From assembly GCF_002210105.1 (NCBI RefSeq), contig NZ_AQQU01000001.1:1338501-1402500 (forward strand): a stretch of DNA of 64,000 bases. The letters run 5' to 3'. A program made the translations under genes and the position numbers. A model generated the notes under the pieces. It saw only the letters and a list, made by a program, of their open reading frames with translations. It made no database searches and was not told the origin of the DNA. Below are positions 8,148 through 16,872 of this stretch, one piece after another (position 1 is the first letter of the stretch; every line of letters begins with the position of its first letter). The stretch is from Oceanicola sp. 22II-s10i (lineage in GTDB: Bacteria > Pseudomonadota > Alphaproteobacteria > Rhodobacterales > Rhodobacteraceae).

Positions 8148-8918
8148 ATGACCCAGACACTGACCGCAGAAACCCCGCTCCTCGATTACCGCGCCGCGTC
8201 CATCCAGAGGCTGATCGACGCGCGCGGCTGGCGCGACCTGCCCGTGGCCGACCGCATCGGCGCGGCCTACGATTTCGTCCGGACCGAGATCCTGTTTGGC
8301 TACAACGTCGACGACGCGCTGCCCGCCTCGCGGGTGCTGGCGGATGGCTATGGCCAGTGCAACACCAAGGGCATCCTGCTGATGGCCCTGCTGCGCGGCC
8401 TCGGCGTGCCCTGCCGGTTCCACGGTTTCACCATCGACAAGGCCCTGCAGCGCGGGGTGGTGCCGGAACCCGTCTATTCGATCGCCCCGCGCAACATCAT
8501 CCATTCGTGGGTGGAGGTGATGCTGGACGGGGCGTGGCTGGAGCTGGAAGGCTTCATCCTCGATCCCGCGGTCCTCGAGGCCCTGCAGACGCGGTTTCCG
8601 GAACGGACCTCGCTCTGCGCCTATGGGGCGGGGACGGACTGCCTGCAGCGGCCGGAGGTCGCGTGGACCGGGGCCAGCACCTATATCCAGAAAACCGGGA
8701 TCAACCGGGATTTCGGCAGGTTCGACAGCCCGGACGATTTCTATCGCGATCACCGGCAGCTGTCCGGGCTGCGCGGGCTGCTCTATCGCGGGATCGTCCG
8801 GCACTGGATGAACCGCCGTGTGGCGGGGATCAGGCGCGGCCGCGTGCCGGAGATTCCCGGCGGCGCGGCCAGCCTCGTGCCGCCCGCGCGCACCGACCGG
8901 GTCGGCGGCCGGGCGTGA
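8148..8918 (+). CDS. Transglutaminase-like cysteine protease-fold protein
   Basis: A 256-residue protein from the ATG at 8148, chosen because GAGG precedes it and because the longer frame starting at 8118 would begin inside the -10 box. The transglutaminase core is visible: catalytic Cys in GYGQCNTKG (about residue 70), then GLGVPCRFHGFTID, and catalytic His in HSWVEV. No signal peptide is seen, so it is probably cytoplasmic. Bacterial members of this fold hydrolyse or transfer amide bonds, but the substrate cannot be named. It is the only gene downstream of the MerR-type promoter, an unusual target for a cysteine-bearing MerR regulator. Confidence 0.85.
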   Translation: MTQTLTAETPLLDYRAASIQRLIDARGWRDLPVADRIGAAYDFVRTEILFGYNVDDALPASRVLADGYGQCNTKGILLMALLRGLGVPCRFHGFTIDKALQRGVVPEPVYSIAPRNIIHSWVEVMLDGAWLELEGFILDPAVLEALQTRFPERTSLCAYGAGTDCLQRPEVAWTGASTYIQKTGINRDFGRFDSPDDFYRDHRQLSGLRGLLYRGIVRHWMNRRVAGIRRGRVPEIPGGAASLVPPARTDRVGGRA

Positions 8919-8933
8919 CAGACGGTCAAGGCC

Positions 8934-9548
8934 TCAGCGGCACATGCCCTTGATCGTCGCGGCGAAGGCGGGATCGGCGGCGATGAAATCCGCCGCGATC
9001 TCGCGCGCCGTGGCCAAAAGGGCGTCCGGTTCGGCGATCCGGTCGATCAGACCGCAGGCCAGCGCCTGTTCAGCGTCCAGCCGCTGTCCGCCCAGCAGGA
9101 TCAGCCGCGCGCGAGAGGGGCCGATCAGCGCGGTGAGACGGCCGGGGTCCGAGGGCTGTGGCAGGAAGCCGTGCTTCATCACCGGGTAGAAGAACTTGGC
9201 CGTCGGCACCGCGATGCGGATGTCGCAGGCCAGCGCCATGCCCATGGCACCGCCCGCCAGCGTGCCGTTCAGCGCGCAGATGGTCAGGCAGGGCAGGGCG
9301 GCCAGCTTGCCGGACAGGCGTTCCCAGACCGGCGACTTGGACAGGCCCGACTTCGCGGCCTCGAAATCCATCCCGGCGGAGAAGACTTTGCCGTTGCCGG
9401 TCAGGACCACCGCGCGGGCACCCTGCGTGGCCTCCTCGGCTGCATCGGCCAGCGCCTCGAGCATCGGGCCATCCAGCGCATTCGCCTTGTCCGGCCGGTC
9501 GATGGTGAGGGTCCAGAGCCCGTCGGCCCCGCGATCCACCGCGATCAT
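8934..9548 (-). CDS. Enoyl-CoA hydratase/isomerase (crotonase) family protein
   Basis: A 204-residue crotonase, shorter than the usual 255-265. The N-terminal half has TIDRPDKANALD and the oxyanion-hole segment KVFSAGMDFEAAK, with a second CoA-site motif LNGTLAGGAMGMALACDIRI. The C-terminal helices that normally complete the trimer are brief. It shares the overlap ATGA with the preceding SDR gene, so the two are translationally coupled and probably act in one acyl-CoA or ketone degradation route. Whether it is a hydratase, isomerase or dehalogenase-type member cannot be decided; the usual pair of hydratase glutamates is not evident to me. Confidence 0.9.
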   Translation of the reverse strand: MIAVDRGADGLWTLTIDRPDKANALDGPMLEALADAAEEATQGARAVVLTGNGKVFSAGMDFEAAKSGLSKSPVWERLSGKLAALPCLTICALNGTLAGGAMGMALACDIRIAVPTAKFFYPVMKHGFLPQPSDPGRLTALIGPSRARLILLGGQRLDAEQALACGLIDRIAEPDALLATAREIAADFIAADPAFAATIKGMCR

Positions 9549-10300
9549 GCGACCAGCCCTACGCGGCGGCGCACGTCGTCGTCACGCAGCGACACTTCCT
9601 GCCCGAGATAGGCGTCGGCCTCCGGTCCGCACATCCACAGCAGCGTGCGCGCGGGCCAGTCGGGGGGCACGTGGTCCTCCCATTCCAGCTGGGACACCGG
9701 GTTGATCCCGCTGGCCTTGATGTCACGCTGCATCTGCGTGGCGACCGTGCCCGGCGACAGGCCCATGACCCGCAGTCCACGGTCGGCCCCTTCCAGATGC
9801 GCGGAACTCGTCACCATCGCCGCCCCGGCCTTCGAGGCGCAGTAGGCGCTCCAGGCCTCCAGCGGGCGATGCGCGGCGCCTGACGAAATGTTGATGATCG
9901 TGCCGCCGCCCGCCGCCAGCATCACCGGCATCGTGGCGCGGACCCCGTTGAACACGCCCTTGAGGTTCACGTCGATGACATGGCCCCATTCTTCCGGATC
10001 GGCGGTTTCCAGATGGACGATCGGTTCGAGCACGCCGGCGTTGCCGATGAAGACGTCGAGCCGTCCGAAGGCGTCGACCACCGACTTCACCGCCGTCTCG
10101 ACCTCCCAGTAACGCGAGATATCGCAGGGGATCGCGACCGCCTGCTTGCCGATCTCGCCCGCGATTTCCGCGATGCGGTCCTCGCTGCGCGCCAGCAGGG
10201 CCACGTTCGCCCCCGCCTCGGCGAATATCCGCGCGGCGGCCTCGCCGATCCCGCGGCTCGCGCCGGTGATCATCACGGTCTTTCCGGTCATGTCTGTCAT
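9545..10300 (-). CDS. Short-chain dehydrogenase/reductase (SDR)
   Basis: A 251-residue classical SDR from the ATG at 10300 with GGAG upstream; a second in-frame ATG follows at 10291. It has TGASRGIGEAAARIF for cofactor binding, NAGVLEP, the catalytic Ser in INISSGAAH and the YCASK catalytic pair. Its final codons overlap the crotonase start by 4 bp, a strong sign of coupled translation. Classical SDRs of this kind oxidise secondary alcohols or reduce ketones with NAD(P). Together with the crotonase it resembles part of a beta-oxidation-like pathway, but the ligase or thiolase partners are not in this part of the window. Confidence 0.92.
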   Translation of the reverse strand: MTDMTGKTVMITGASRGIGEAAARIFAEAGANVALLARSEDRIAEIAGEIGKQAVAIPCDISRYWEVETAVKSVVDAFGRLDVFIGNAGVLEPIVHLETADPEEWGHVIDVNLKGVFNGVRATMPVMLAAGGGTIINISSGAAHRPLEAWSAYCASKAGAAMVTSSAHLEGADRGLRVMGLSPGTVATQMQRDIKASGINPVSQLEWEDHVPPDWPARTLLWMCGPEADAYLGQEVSLRDDDVRRRVGLVA

Positions 10301-10423
10301 GTCTGTCTCCGCCTGCCTGTCGGGACTTAGGTAGACCGCTGCGGCGCGGCGGTCCAGTGGGGGGACTTGACCCGCCGCGGGTGAGCCGGGATGTTGTCCG
10401 CGCATTTCTCGGGAGTGAGTTGA

Positions 10424-11980
10424 ATGACGAATCCGATCTTTAAAACCGGCGGCCTGACCCGCCCCCTTGTCGCGGCGGTCTTTTTCGCGCTGCCCGCGCC
10501 GGCCTTTGCCGACCTGACCTCGCAGGAGCTGTGGAGCCAGTGGCAGGAGTACATGCAGAGCTTCGGCTACGACGTCGCGGCGCAGGCGACCCCGGCTGAC
10601 GGCGGCCTGACGGTCACCGGCCTGTCCATGTCGCTGCCGATGAATTCGCCCGAGGGCAGCCTTGGCACGATGAAGATGACCTTTGGCGAAGTGCGCCTGA
10701 CCGATCAGGCGGACGGCACGGTGCTGGTCACGGTCCCCGAAAGCACCCCGCTGACGGTCGATGTCGATCCTGTCGACGAGGATCCGGTCAAGATCGTGAT
10801 GAACCATGTCTCGCCCGATTTCCGGGCCGTGGCCAGCGGCACGGCGACCGATACGCATTACGACTACTCGGCGAGCATCGTCAGCCTCGTGCTGCAGAGC
10901 GTGATGTCCGAGGGCAAGACCGTCGAGCCGGGGACGGTGCGGATCAACCTGAACGGGCTGGCCGGGACCAGTGACATGAACATCGGCGACGCGTTTGTCG
11001 TGCAGCAGGACCTCACGGCGGCCTCGCTCGATTACGCGGTCGACATCACCAATCCGGATCCGAATGGCACCGGCACGTTCAAGATGAACGGCGAGGTCCG
11101 CGACCTGGCGTCTTCCGGCGGTGGCACGATTCCGAAAGGCGCCGACATGACGCGCATGGGCGATGCGATGCGCGCCGGATACGCAGTTCACGCCGCGGTC
11201 ACCTATGCGGCCGGAATGATGCAGCTGGCGTTCGAGGAGGGAGCCGAAAACTTCGCCTATGCCTCGTCCTCGGAGGGTGGCCGGTTCGATGTGTCCCTCG
11301 CGCCGGAGGGCCTGAAATACGACGTGTCCAGCCGGACCGTGAAGATGCATGTCGAAGGGTCCGAAATTCCCTTCCCCGCCGATTTCACCGCGGAGGAGAT
11401 CGGACTGGGCATCAACCTGCCCGTCATGGCCTCGGACGATCAGCAGGATTTCGGCGCGGTCCTGACGCTGGCCGGTGTGACGCTGCCGGACCCGGTCTGG
11501 GGCATGGCCGATCCGGGCGGCGCGCTGTCGCATGACCCGCTGACCGTGCGGCTGGACCTTGCCGGCAAGGGGCGGCTGATGGTCGACCTGCTGGACGAGG
11601 AACAGATGACACAGCTCGGCGCCTCGGGCGGGATGCCCGGCATGGTCGAAAGCCTGACGCTGAACCAGCTTCAGCTCAAGGCCGCGGGGGCCGAGGTGTC
11701 GGCCACGGCGGACCTGACCGTCGACAATCAGGCGATGAGCCCGATGGGGCCGTTCCCGAACGTCTTCGGCACCGCCGACATCCGCATGACCAACGTTCTG
11801 GCGCTGGCCCGGACGTTGTCGCAGATGGGTCTGATCCCGCAGGGACAGGCGATGATGATCGCCGGGATGCTGCAACAGCTGGGCGAGCCGGTCAGCGGAC
11901 CGGACGATCTCAAGGCGCTGGTCGAACTGAGCCAGCAGGGTGCACTTACGGTGAACGGAAATCCGATCCCGCTCCAGTAA
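10424..11980 (+). CDS. DUF2125 domain protein, exported
   Basis: A 518-residue protein with an N-terminal signal sequence (PLVAAVFFALPAPAFA), so it is exported to the periplasm or held in the envelope. The rest is beta-rich and matches the DUF2125 family, which is widespread in Rhodobacteraceae and without known function. Features include a SMSLPMNSPEGSLGTMKMTF block early in the domain and a long C-terminal segment with TLNQLQLKAAGAEVSATADL. The repetitive beta-strand pattern resembles lipid-transfer or AsmA-like folds, but this is only a structural impression. It is divergent from the SDR and followed by a GC-rich hairpin. Confidence 0.88.
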   Translation: MTNPIFKTGGLTRPLVAAVFFALPAPAFADLTSQELWSQWQEYMQSFGYDVAAQATPADGGLTVTGLSMSLPMNSPEGSLGTMKMTFGEVRLTDQADGTVLVTVPESTPLTVDVDPVDEDPVKIVMNHVSPDFRAVASGTATDTHYDYSASIVSLVLQSVMSEGKTVEPGTVRINLNGLAGTSDMNIGDAFVVQQDLTAASLDYAVDITNPDPNGTGTFKMNGEVRDLASSGGGTIPKGADMTRMGDAMRAGYAVHAAVTYAAGMMQLAFEEGAENFAYASSSEGGRFDVSLAPEGLKYDVSSRTVKMHVEGSEIPFPADFTAEEIGLGINLPVMASDDQQDFGAVLTLAGVTLPDPVWGMADPGGALSHDPLTVRLDLAGKGRLMVDLLDEEQMTQLGASGGMPGMVESLTLNQLQLKAAGAEVSATADLTVDNQAMSPMGPFPNVFGTADIRMTNVLALARTLSQMGLIPQGQAMMIAGMLQQLGEPVSGPDDLKALVELSQQGALTVNGNPIPLQ

Positions 11981-11990
11981 TCCGCCGCGT

Positions 11991-12016
11991 CCGGCCCGCC
12001 CTGCAAGGCGGGCCGG
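11991..12016 (+). terminator. GC-rich hairpin after the DUF2125 gene
   Basis: A perfect 10-bp inverted repeat (CCGGCCCGCC, 11991-12000, and its complement, 12007-12016) with a 6-nt loop, 10 bp beyond the stop codon. There is no T tract after it, so it may slow or protect the 3' end rather than act as a strong intrinsic terminator. Confidence 0.45.
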
Positions 12017-12073
12017 GTTGCGCGAGGGGCAGGGGCGGGCTACGTGCTGTCCGTTACTGTCAGGAGGCACCGC

Positions 12074-13423
12074 ATGACCGCCACGACCCCCGCGCTCGAT
12101 TCCCTTGCCCAGGCATTGCTGGATGCCGCCCGCGCCGCCGGCGCGGATGACGCCGACGCGCTGGTGCGGCGGGGCACGTCCGTTTCGGTCGATGTCCGCG
12201 CGGGCGCACTGGAACAGGCCGAACGGGCCGAGGGCACCGAGATCGGGCTGAGGGTGATGGTCGGCAAGCGGCAGGCCTGTGTCAGCGCCTCCGACATCCG
12301 GCCCGAGACGATGCGCGCCATGGCCGAACGTGCCGTGGCGATGGCCCGCGAGGCGCCCGAGGACCCGTGGATCGGTTTGGCCGAACCCGGACAGCTGGCG
12401 ACGGAAATCCCCGATCTGGACCTCTGGGACCCCGCCGCCGAACCCGCCCCCGCCGCACTGGAAGAGGCCGCGCGGATCGCCGAAGCCGCGGCGCTTTCGG
12501 TGTCCGGCGTCAGCCAGGTGCAGGGCGCCGGTGCGGGCTATGGCGCGTCCGAGGCGGTGCTGGCCGCGACCAACGGTTTCGTCGGCGCAATGCGCCGGAC
12601 CTCGACCTCGCTGTCCTGCTCCGCCATCGCGGGCGAGGGGTCGGGCATGGAGCGCGATCACGACTACGACAGCCGCCTCTTCGCCGCCGACCTGCGTGAT
12701 CCGACCGAGATCGGCCGCCGCGCCGGGGAACGCGCGGTGGAACGGCTGGGCGCGCGTCAGCCCAAGACCGGGGCCTATCCGGTGCTGTTCGACGAACGCA
12801 TCTCGGGCTCCATCATCGGGCACCTGCTGGGGGCGGTGAACGGGCAGGCGATCACGCGTGGCGCGTCGTTCCTGCGCGGCGATCTGGGCAAGCAGATCCT
12901 GCCTGCCGGATTGTCGGTCGTGGAGGATCCGCTGCGTCGCCGCGTTGCCGGATCGCGGCCCTTCGACGGCGAGGGGCTGCCGACCGCGCGGCGCGAGATC
13001 GTCCGGGATGGCGTTCTGACCGGCTGGACGCTGGACCTGGCCTGCGCACGCAAGCTGGGCATGGCGCCGACCGGGAACGGCGCGCGGGGCCTGTCCTCGC
13101 CACCGTCGCCCGCGACGTGGAACATCGCGCTGACGCAGGGCGGGAAGAGCCGTGACGCGCTGCTGCGCGACATGGGGACCGGGCTGCTTGTGACGTCGAT
13201 GATCGGCTCGACGATCAACGCGAATACGGGCGACTACTCGCGCGGTGCGGCGGGGTTCTGGGTCGAGAACGGCGAACTGGCCTATCCGGTCAACGAGATC
13301 ACCATCGCGGGCAACCTGCGCGACATGTTCCTGTCGATGGTCCCCGCGAACGACGCGCGGACGTGGATGAGCCATGTGGTCCCCTCGCTGCTGATCGAAG
13401 GTCTGACGCTTGCAGGAAGCTGA
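12074..13423 (+). CDS. tldE: TldD/PmbA-family metalloprotease, TldE-type subunit
   Basis: A 449-residue protein from the ATG at 12074 with an AGGAGG site in front. The family signature regions are present: GLRVMVGKRQACVSAS in the N-terminal domain, the glycine-rich stretch ARGLSSPPSPATWN near residue 340, and FWVENGELAYPVNEITIAGN close to the end, typical of PmbA/TldE. TldD and TldE form a heterodimeric zinc protease that degrades unfolded peptides; in other bacteria it matures microcins and affects CcdA. TldE lacks the metal site, so TldD must be encoded elsewhere. The gene overlaps the next phosphatase gene by 14 bp, which is a conserved-looking pairing. Confidence 0.93.
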   Translation: MTATTPALDSLAQALLDAARAAGADDADALVRRGTSVSVDVRAGALEQAERAEGTEIGLRVMVGKRQACVSASDIRPETMRAMAERAVAMAREAPEDPWIGLAEPGQLATEIPDLDLWDPAAEPAPAALEEAARIAEAAALSVSGVSQVQGAGAGYGASEAVLAATNGFVGAMRRTSTSLSCSAIAGEGSGMERDHDYDSRLFAADLRDPTEIGRRAGERAVERLGARQPKTGAYPVLFDERISGSIIGHLLGAVNGQAITRGASFLRGDLGKQILPAGLSVVEDPLRRRVAGSRPFDGEGLPTARREIVRDGVLTGWTLDLACARKLGMAPTGNGARGLSSPPSPATWNIALTQGGKSRDALLRDMGTGLLVTSMIGSTINANTGDYSRGAAGFWVENGELAYPVNEITIAGNLRDMFLSMVPANDARTWMSHVVPSLLIEGLTLAGS

Positions 13424-14186
13424 CCTCGACCTGCTGATACGCACGGCGCGCGAGGCGGGCCGCATCGCGCTGGACTTCGCGGGGCGGGATCATGAGAAAT
13501 GGGACAAGCCGGGCGGGGCCGGGCCGGTGACGGAGGCCGATCTGGCCGTCAACGCGATGCTGGAAAGCGAGTTGCGGGCGGCGCGGCCGGACTATGGCTG
13601 GCTGTCGGAGGAAAGCCCGGACGATCCTGCACGGTTGTCGTGCGAGCGGGTGTTCATCATCGACCCGATCGACGGCACCCGCAGTTTCATCGAGGGCGGC
13701 GACACCTGGGCCCATTCGATGGCGGTGGTCGAGGATGGCGTGCCGGTGGCGGCGGTGGTCTACCTGCCGGTGAAGGGCAAGCTCTATTCCGCCGCGCTGG
13801 ACCAGGGGGCATGGCTGAACACGCGCCCGATCCGCGCCTCGGCCCGGACCGACGTGTCGGGTGCCACGGTGCTGGCGGCCAAGCCGACCTACGATTCCCG
13901 TCACTGGCGCACGGGCGCGCCCGCCGTGGTGCGCCATTACCGCCCCTCGCTGGCCTATCGCCTCGCGCTGGTGGCCGAGGGCCGGTTCGACGCGATGCTG
14001 ACCCTGCGGGACAGCTGGGAGTGGGACATCGCGGGCGGGGCGCTGCTGTTGTCGGAGGCGGGGGCGGCGGTCAGTGACCGGGCCGGTCGGCCGCTGCGGT
14101 TCAACAACGCGCATCCGCAGGTGCATGGTGTCGTGGCCGGTGGTCAGGCGGTGCAGGCGGGATTGCTGGCGGAACTTTCAGGCTGA
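13410..14186 (+). CDS. Inositol monophosphatase superfamily, CysQ-like 3'(2'),5'-bisphosphate nucleotidase
   Basis: A 258-residue Mg-dependent phosphatase. The start is a TTG at 13410, inside the end of tldE. The three metal-binding motifs are EADLAVN, WLSEES and DPIDGTRSF, with WDIAGGALLLSEAG as the fourth conserved block near residue 205. The superfamily covers inositol monophosphatase, fructose-1,6-bisphosphatase and CysQ. In Rhodobacteraceae this tldE-linked version is usually annotated as 3'(2'),5'-bisphosphate nucleotidase, which recycles adenosine bisphosphate from sulfate assimilation. I rate CysQ the best guess but cannot exclude a sugar or inositol phosphate substrate. Confidence 0.9.
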   Translation: MQEADLDLLIRTAREAGRIALDFAGRDHEKWDKPGGAGPVTEADLAVNAMLESELRAARPDYGWLSEESPDDPARLSCERVFIIDPIDGTRSFIEGGDTWAHSMAVVEDGVPVAAVVYLPVKGKLYSAALDQGAWLNTRPIRASARTDVSGATVLAAKPTYDSRHWRTGAPAVVRHYRPSLAYRLALVAEGRFDAMLTLRDSWEWDIAGGALLLSEAGAAVSDRAGRPLRFNNAHPQVHGVVAGGQAVQAGLLAELSG

Positions 14187-14268
14187 GGCTTTGCGCCGGG
14201 CGGGGCCCGTCGCGCGGGGGGCGTTTCATCCGGCCATCGAGGCCGGAGGAAACGGGACCTGACGGTCC

Positions 14269-14343
14269 GGGGGGGGCTGTCTGCCCCCTCTTGCGGGCTG
14301 TGCCCGCAATTCACCCCCGAAAGTATTTTTGACCAGAAGAAGC
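14269..14343. repeat. Dispersed intergenic repeat element, copy 1
   Basis: A non-coding element made of a G-run/C-run hairpin (GGGGGGCTGTCTGCCCCC), a second small hairpin (GCGGGC/GCCCGC) and the tail ACCCCCGAAAGTATTT followed by GACCAGAAGAAGC. The same order recurs at 35756-35824 in this window, in the same orientation, again just after a + strand gene. Elements of this design are scattered between genes in Roseobacter-group genomes as I recall. The paired hairpins could act as a 3' end. Confidence 0.7.
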
Positions 14344-14355
14344 AGGGGACCGGTG

Positions 14356-15330
14356 TCAGCCCGAGCCGATGAGCACACCCGCCGCGAAGACGAGGGCGCC
14401 GCCGAGCACGACCTGGAAGGCGGCGCGGAAGAACGGGGTGTCCATGTAGCGGTTCTGGATCCAGGCGATGGCCCAGAGTTCGATGAACACGATGGCGAAG
14501 GCGGTCAGCGTCGCGGTCCAGAAATGCGGGATGAGATAGGGCATCGCGTGGCCGAGACCGCCGAGCGTGGTCATCACGCCGGCCGCGAGGCCGCGTTTCA
14601 TGGGGGAGCCGCGGCCGGAGAGTTCGCCGTCGTCTGAGGCCGCTTCGGTGAAGCCCATGGAGATGCCGGCCCCGACCGAGGCGGCGAGGCCGACGAGGAA
14701 GGTGGTCCAGGTGTTCTGCGTCGCGAAGGCGGTGGCGAAGATCGGCGCGAGGGTCGAGACGGAGCCGTCCATCAGCCCGGCGAGGCCGGGCTGCACCCAT
14801 GTCAGGATGAACTGCCGGTGCGCCGAGCGGGCCTCGGCGTCGCGGGTGTCGGCGTCCAGATGGGCCTCGGTCAGTTCGCCCGCGTGGCGCTGGTGGCCCG
14901 CTTCGGCAGCGGCGAGGTCGCCGAGGAGCGCGCGGGTGGCCGGGTCCGTGGTGCGGGCGGCGGCGGCGAGGTAGAAGTGTTCGGCGTCGCGTTCCATCGC
15001 CTCGGCCTCGGTGCGGATACGCTCGATCCCGAGGTTCTCGACCAGCCAGACGGGGCGGCGGGCGTAGTAGCCCGCCACGTGTTCGCGGCGGATCAGGGGG
15101 ATGACCTTGCCGAACCGCGTTTCGAAGAGCGTGATCAGCCGGTGCCGGTGTTCGTCTTCTTCCGCCGCCATGCCGTCGAAGATCGCGGCGGTGTCGGGGA
15201 ACTCGGCCCGGAGCCTTTCGGCATAGCTGCGGTAGATGCGGGCGTCGTCCTCTTCGGAGGAGATCGCGAGGGCGAGGATTTCGCGTTCGTCGAGATCGCG
15301 GAAATGGCGACGCTGGGTCAGGAATCGCAT
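14356..15330 (-). CDS. mbfA: Iron exporter MbfA (membrane-bound ferritin-like with VIT1 domain)
   Basis: A 324-residue two-domain protein. Residues about 10-160 form a rubrerythrin/ferritin-like domain with di-iron ligands in SSEEDDARIY, AAEEDEHRHR, AMERDAEHFY and AEAGHQRHA. Residues about 170-324 are a VIT1-type membrane domain (QPGLAGLMDGSVSTLAPIFA, then several hydrophobic helices). This architecture defines MbfA, an inner-membrane iron exporter of alphaproteobacteria that protects against iron overload and peroxide. In rhizobia it is repressed by Irr; I could not find a convincing Irr box here. The start is the ATG at 15330. A TetR gene is divergent, sharing about 140 bp of intergenic DNA. 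Confidence 0.88.
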   Translation of the reverse strand: MRFLTQRRHFRDLDEREILALAISSEEDDARIYRSYAERLRAEFPDTAAIFDGMAAEEDEHRHRLITLFETRFGKVIPLIRREHVAGYYARRPVWLVENLGIERIRTEAEAMERDAEHFYLAAAARTTDPATRALLGDLAAAEAGHQRHAGELTEAHLDADTRDAEARSAHRQFILTWVQPGLAGLMDGSVSTLAPIFATAFATQNTWTTFLVGLAASVGAGISMGFTEAASDDGELSGRGSPMKRGLAAGVMTTLGGLGHAMPYLIPHFWTATLTAFAIVFIELWAIAWIQNRYMDTPFFRAAFQVVLGGALVFAAGVLIGSG

Positions 15331-15473
15331 CTGGATGCCTCGTGCATTATGTCCGGCCCATCGGTAGAACACGCAACACATGCAGACAACCGAACGTAAA
15401 GCCGCACCGCATCGCTTGCCGGAACTGAACCGGGCGGTTTACAGTTGACCTGGCGAGGAGACCGCAGACCCAC

Positions 15474-16094
15474 ATGAACGCACCGAGATCCGCCATTCGT
15501 CGTGGCCGCAAGTTCGAGCAGGTGCTGGAAGGCGCCCGCGACGTGTTTCTGGCCGCGGGATTCGAAGGCGCGGGCGTGGACGAGATCGCGCGTCAGTCCG
15601 GGGTCTCCAAGGCCACGCTCTATTCCTATTTCCCCGACAAGCGCCTGCTGTTCATGGAGGTCGCCAAGCGCGAATGCCGCAGGCTGGCCGACGATGCCGA
15701 GCATCTTGTGGCCTGCGACGCCCCGGTCCGGGACATGCTGCGCTTTGCCGCCGACCGGATGGTGGCCTTTTTCAATTCGGAACTGGCGATCAACGTGTTC
15801 CGGGTCTGCGCGGCCGAGGCCGACCGTTTTCCCGACCTCGCGCGGGAGTTCTATCGCAGCGGGCCGGCGCTCGGCCGGGAACGGCTGGCGGAGTATTTCC
15901 GCATGGAGGCCGCGCGGGGCTCGCTGGTGATCGAGGATGCCGAACTGGCTGCCGACCAGTTCGCCGAACTGTGCAAGACGCGGGTCTTCACGGACCGGAT
16001 GTTCGGGATGCGGGACCGGTTCTCGGACGATGAGATCGACCGCTTCGCGCATGAGGCGGTCGAGACGTTCTGGGCCCGCTACGGCGCGCGCTGA
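15474..16094 (+). CDS. TetR/AcrR-family transcriptional regulator
   Basis: A 206-residue protein with the standard TetR DNA-binding domain: ARDVFLAAGFEGAGVDEIAR followed by QSGVSKATLYSYFPDKRLLF. The C-terminal ligand domain is of the TetR_C type found in regulators such as AcrR or RutR relatives, with two cysteines (CRRLAD, VRVC region) but no recognisable effector site. The start is the ATG at 15474, after GGCGAGGAGACC. It lies divergently from mbfA, so control of the iron exporter is possible but unproven. Its own 3' end converges with the NYN-domain gene, leaving 3 bp between them. Confidence 0.9.
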   Translation: MNAPRSAIRRGRKFEQVLEGARDVFLAAGFEGAGVDEIARQSGVSKATLYSYFPDKRLLFMEVAKRECRRLADDAEHLVACDAPVRDMLRFAADRMVAFFNSELAINVFRVCAAEADRFPDLAREFYRSGPALGRERLAEYFRMEAARGSLVIEDAELAADQFAELCKTRVFTDRMFGMRDRFSDDEIDRFAHEAVETFWARYGAR

Positions 16095-16097
16095 GGG

Positions 16098-16802
16098 TCA
16101 GTCGAGGCGGCGGACCATCATCTGGTTGCCCGCCCCGCGCCGGGTCTCGAACACCTTCAGTTCCTGCACCAGATCGCTGAGCTTGCGCTTGCCGTAGGAG
16201 CGGGTGTCGAAATCCGGATTCTCGGCGGTGATGTACTGGCCGACCTGACCGAGAGGATACCAGTCGTCGTCGGTTTCGATCCGGTCCATCGCGCGCCGGA
16301 TCAGCGGGACCGCGTCGATGGGTTTCATCTTGCCTGAGGGTCGCGCGGTTTCACCGGGGCGTTCCTCGGCGATGTTCTCGATCAGGATGAAGCGGTTGCA
16401 GACGTTGCGCAGGCTTTCGGGGGCTTTGGATTCGCCGATGCCGATGACGTCGAGGCCCTGTTCCCGGATCCGGTTGGCCAGCGCGGTGAAATCGCTGTCG
16501 GACGACACGAGTACGAAGCCGTCGAAGCGGCCCGAGTGCAGGATGTCCATCGCGTCGATCACGAGGCCGATGTCGCTGGCGTTCTTGCCCTTGGTGTTGG
16601 CGGTTTCCTGATGCGCCACGAGCCCGAGCGCGCGGGTCTGTTCCGCCCAGGGGCGCAGCCGCTCGGCCGACCAGTCGCCGTAGACGCGGCGCAGGGCCGG
16701 TTCGCCAAAGCTCGTCACCTCCTTGAGGATCGCGGCGGCGTGGCGGGCGGGGATGTTGTCGGCGTCGATCAGAACGGCGTAGAGCGGGCGGGTCTCGGGC
16801 AT
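16098..16802 (-). CDS. NYN-domain (PIN-like) putative RNase with C-terminal OST-HTH/LOTUS domain
   Basis: A 234-residue protein from the ATG at 16802, preceded by AAGGAAGG. The N-terminal NYN domain has the acidic catalytic set: AVLIDADNIPA, KNASDIGLVIDAMDIL and LVSSDSDFTALANRIRE. The C-terminal part (WYPLGQVGQYITAENPDF and the following basic segment) fits an OST-HTH/LOTUS winged helix, an RNA-binding module. Bacterial NYN-LOTUS proteins are predicted metal-dependent ribonucleases of unknown target. The gene is followed upstream on the same strand by a LysR gene 71 bp away, so it is probably separately promoted. Confidence 0.9.
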   Translation of the reverse strand: MPETRPLYAVLIDADNIPARHAAAILKEVTSFGEPALRRVYGDWSAERLRPWAEQTRALGLVAHQETANTKGKNASDIGLVIDAMDILHSGRFDGFVLVSSDSDFTALANRIREQGLDVIGIGESKAPESLRNVCNRFILIENIAEERPGETARPSGKMKPIDAVPLIRRAMDRIETDDDWYPLGQVGQYITAENPDFDTRSYGKRKLSDLVQELKVFETRRGAGNQMMVRRLD

Positions 16803-16872
16803 CTGGAGCCTTCCTTTGCTTTTCCCACAGGTAGAGGCTGTGCCGTCCGTTGACCACCCCGTTCCCGCGAGG

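Noticed and set aside
9545-13465. A 1306-codon open frame on the minus strand running through DUF2125, tldE and the start of the CysQ-like gene
   Set aside because: Only its last 251 codons are a real SDR. The rest is the complement of well-supported plus-strand genes; GC-rich DNA leaves such frames open.
15331-15473. Irr/ICE box before mbfA
   Set aside because: No TTTAGAA-type dyad or TGA-N9-TCA iron-rhodo box is evident.
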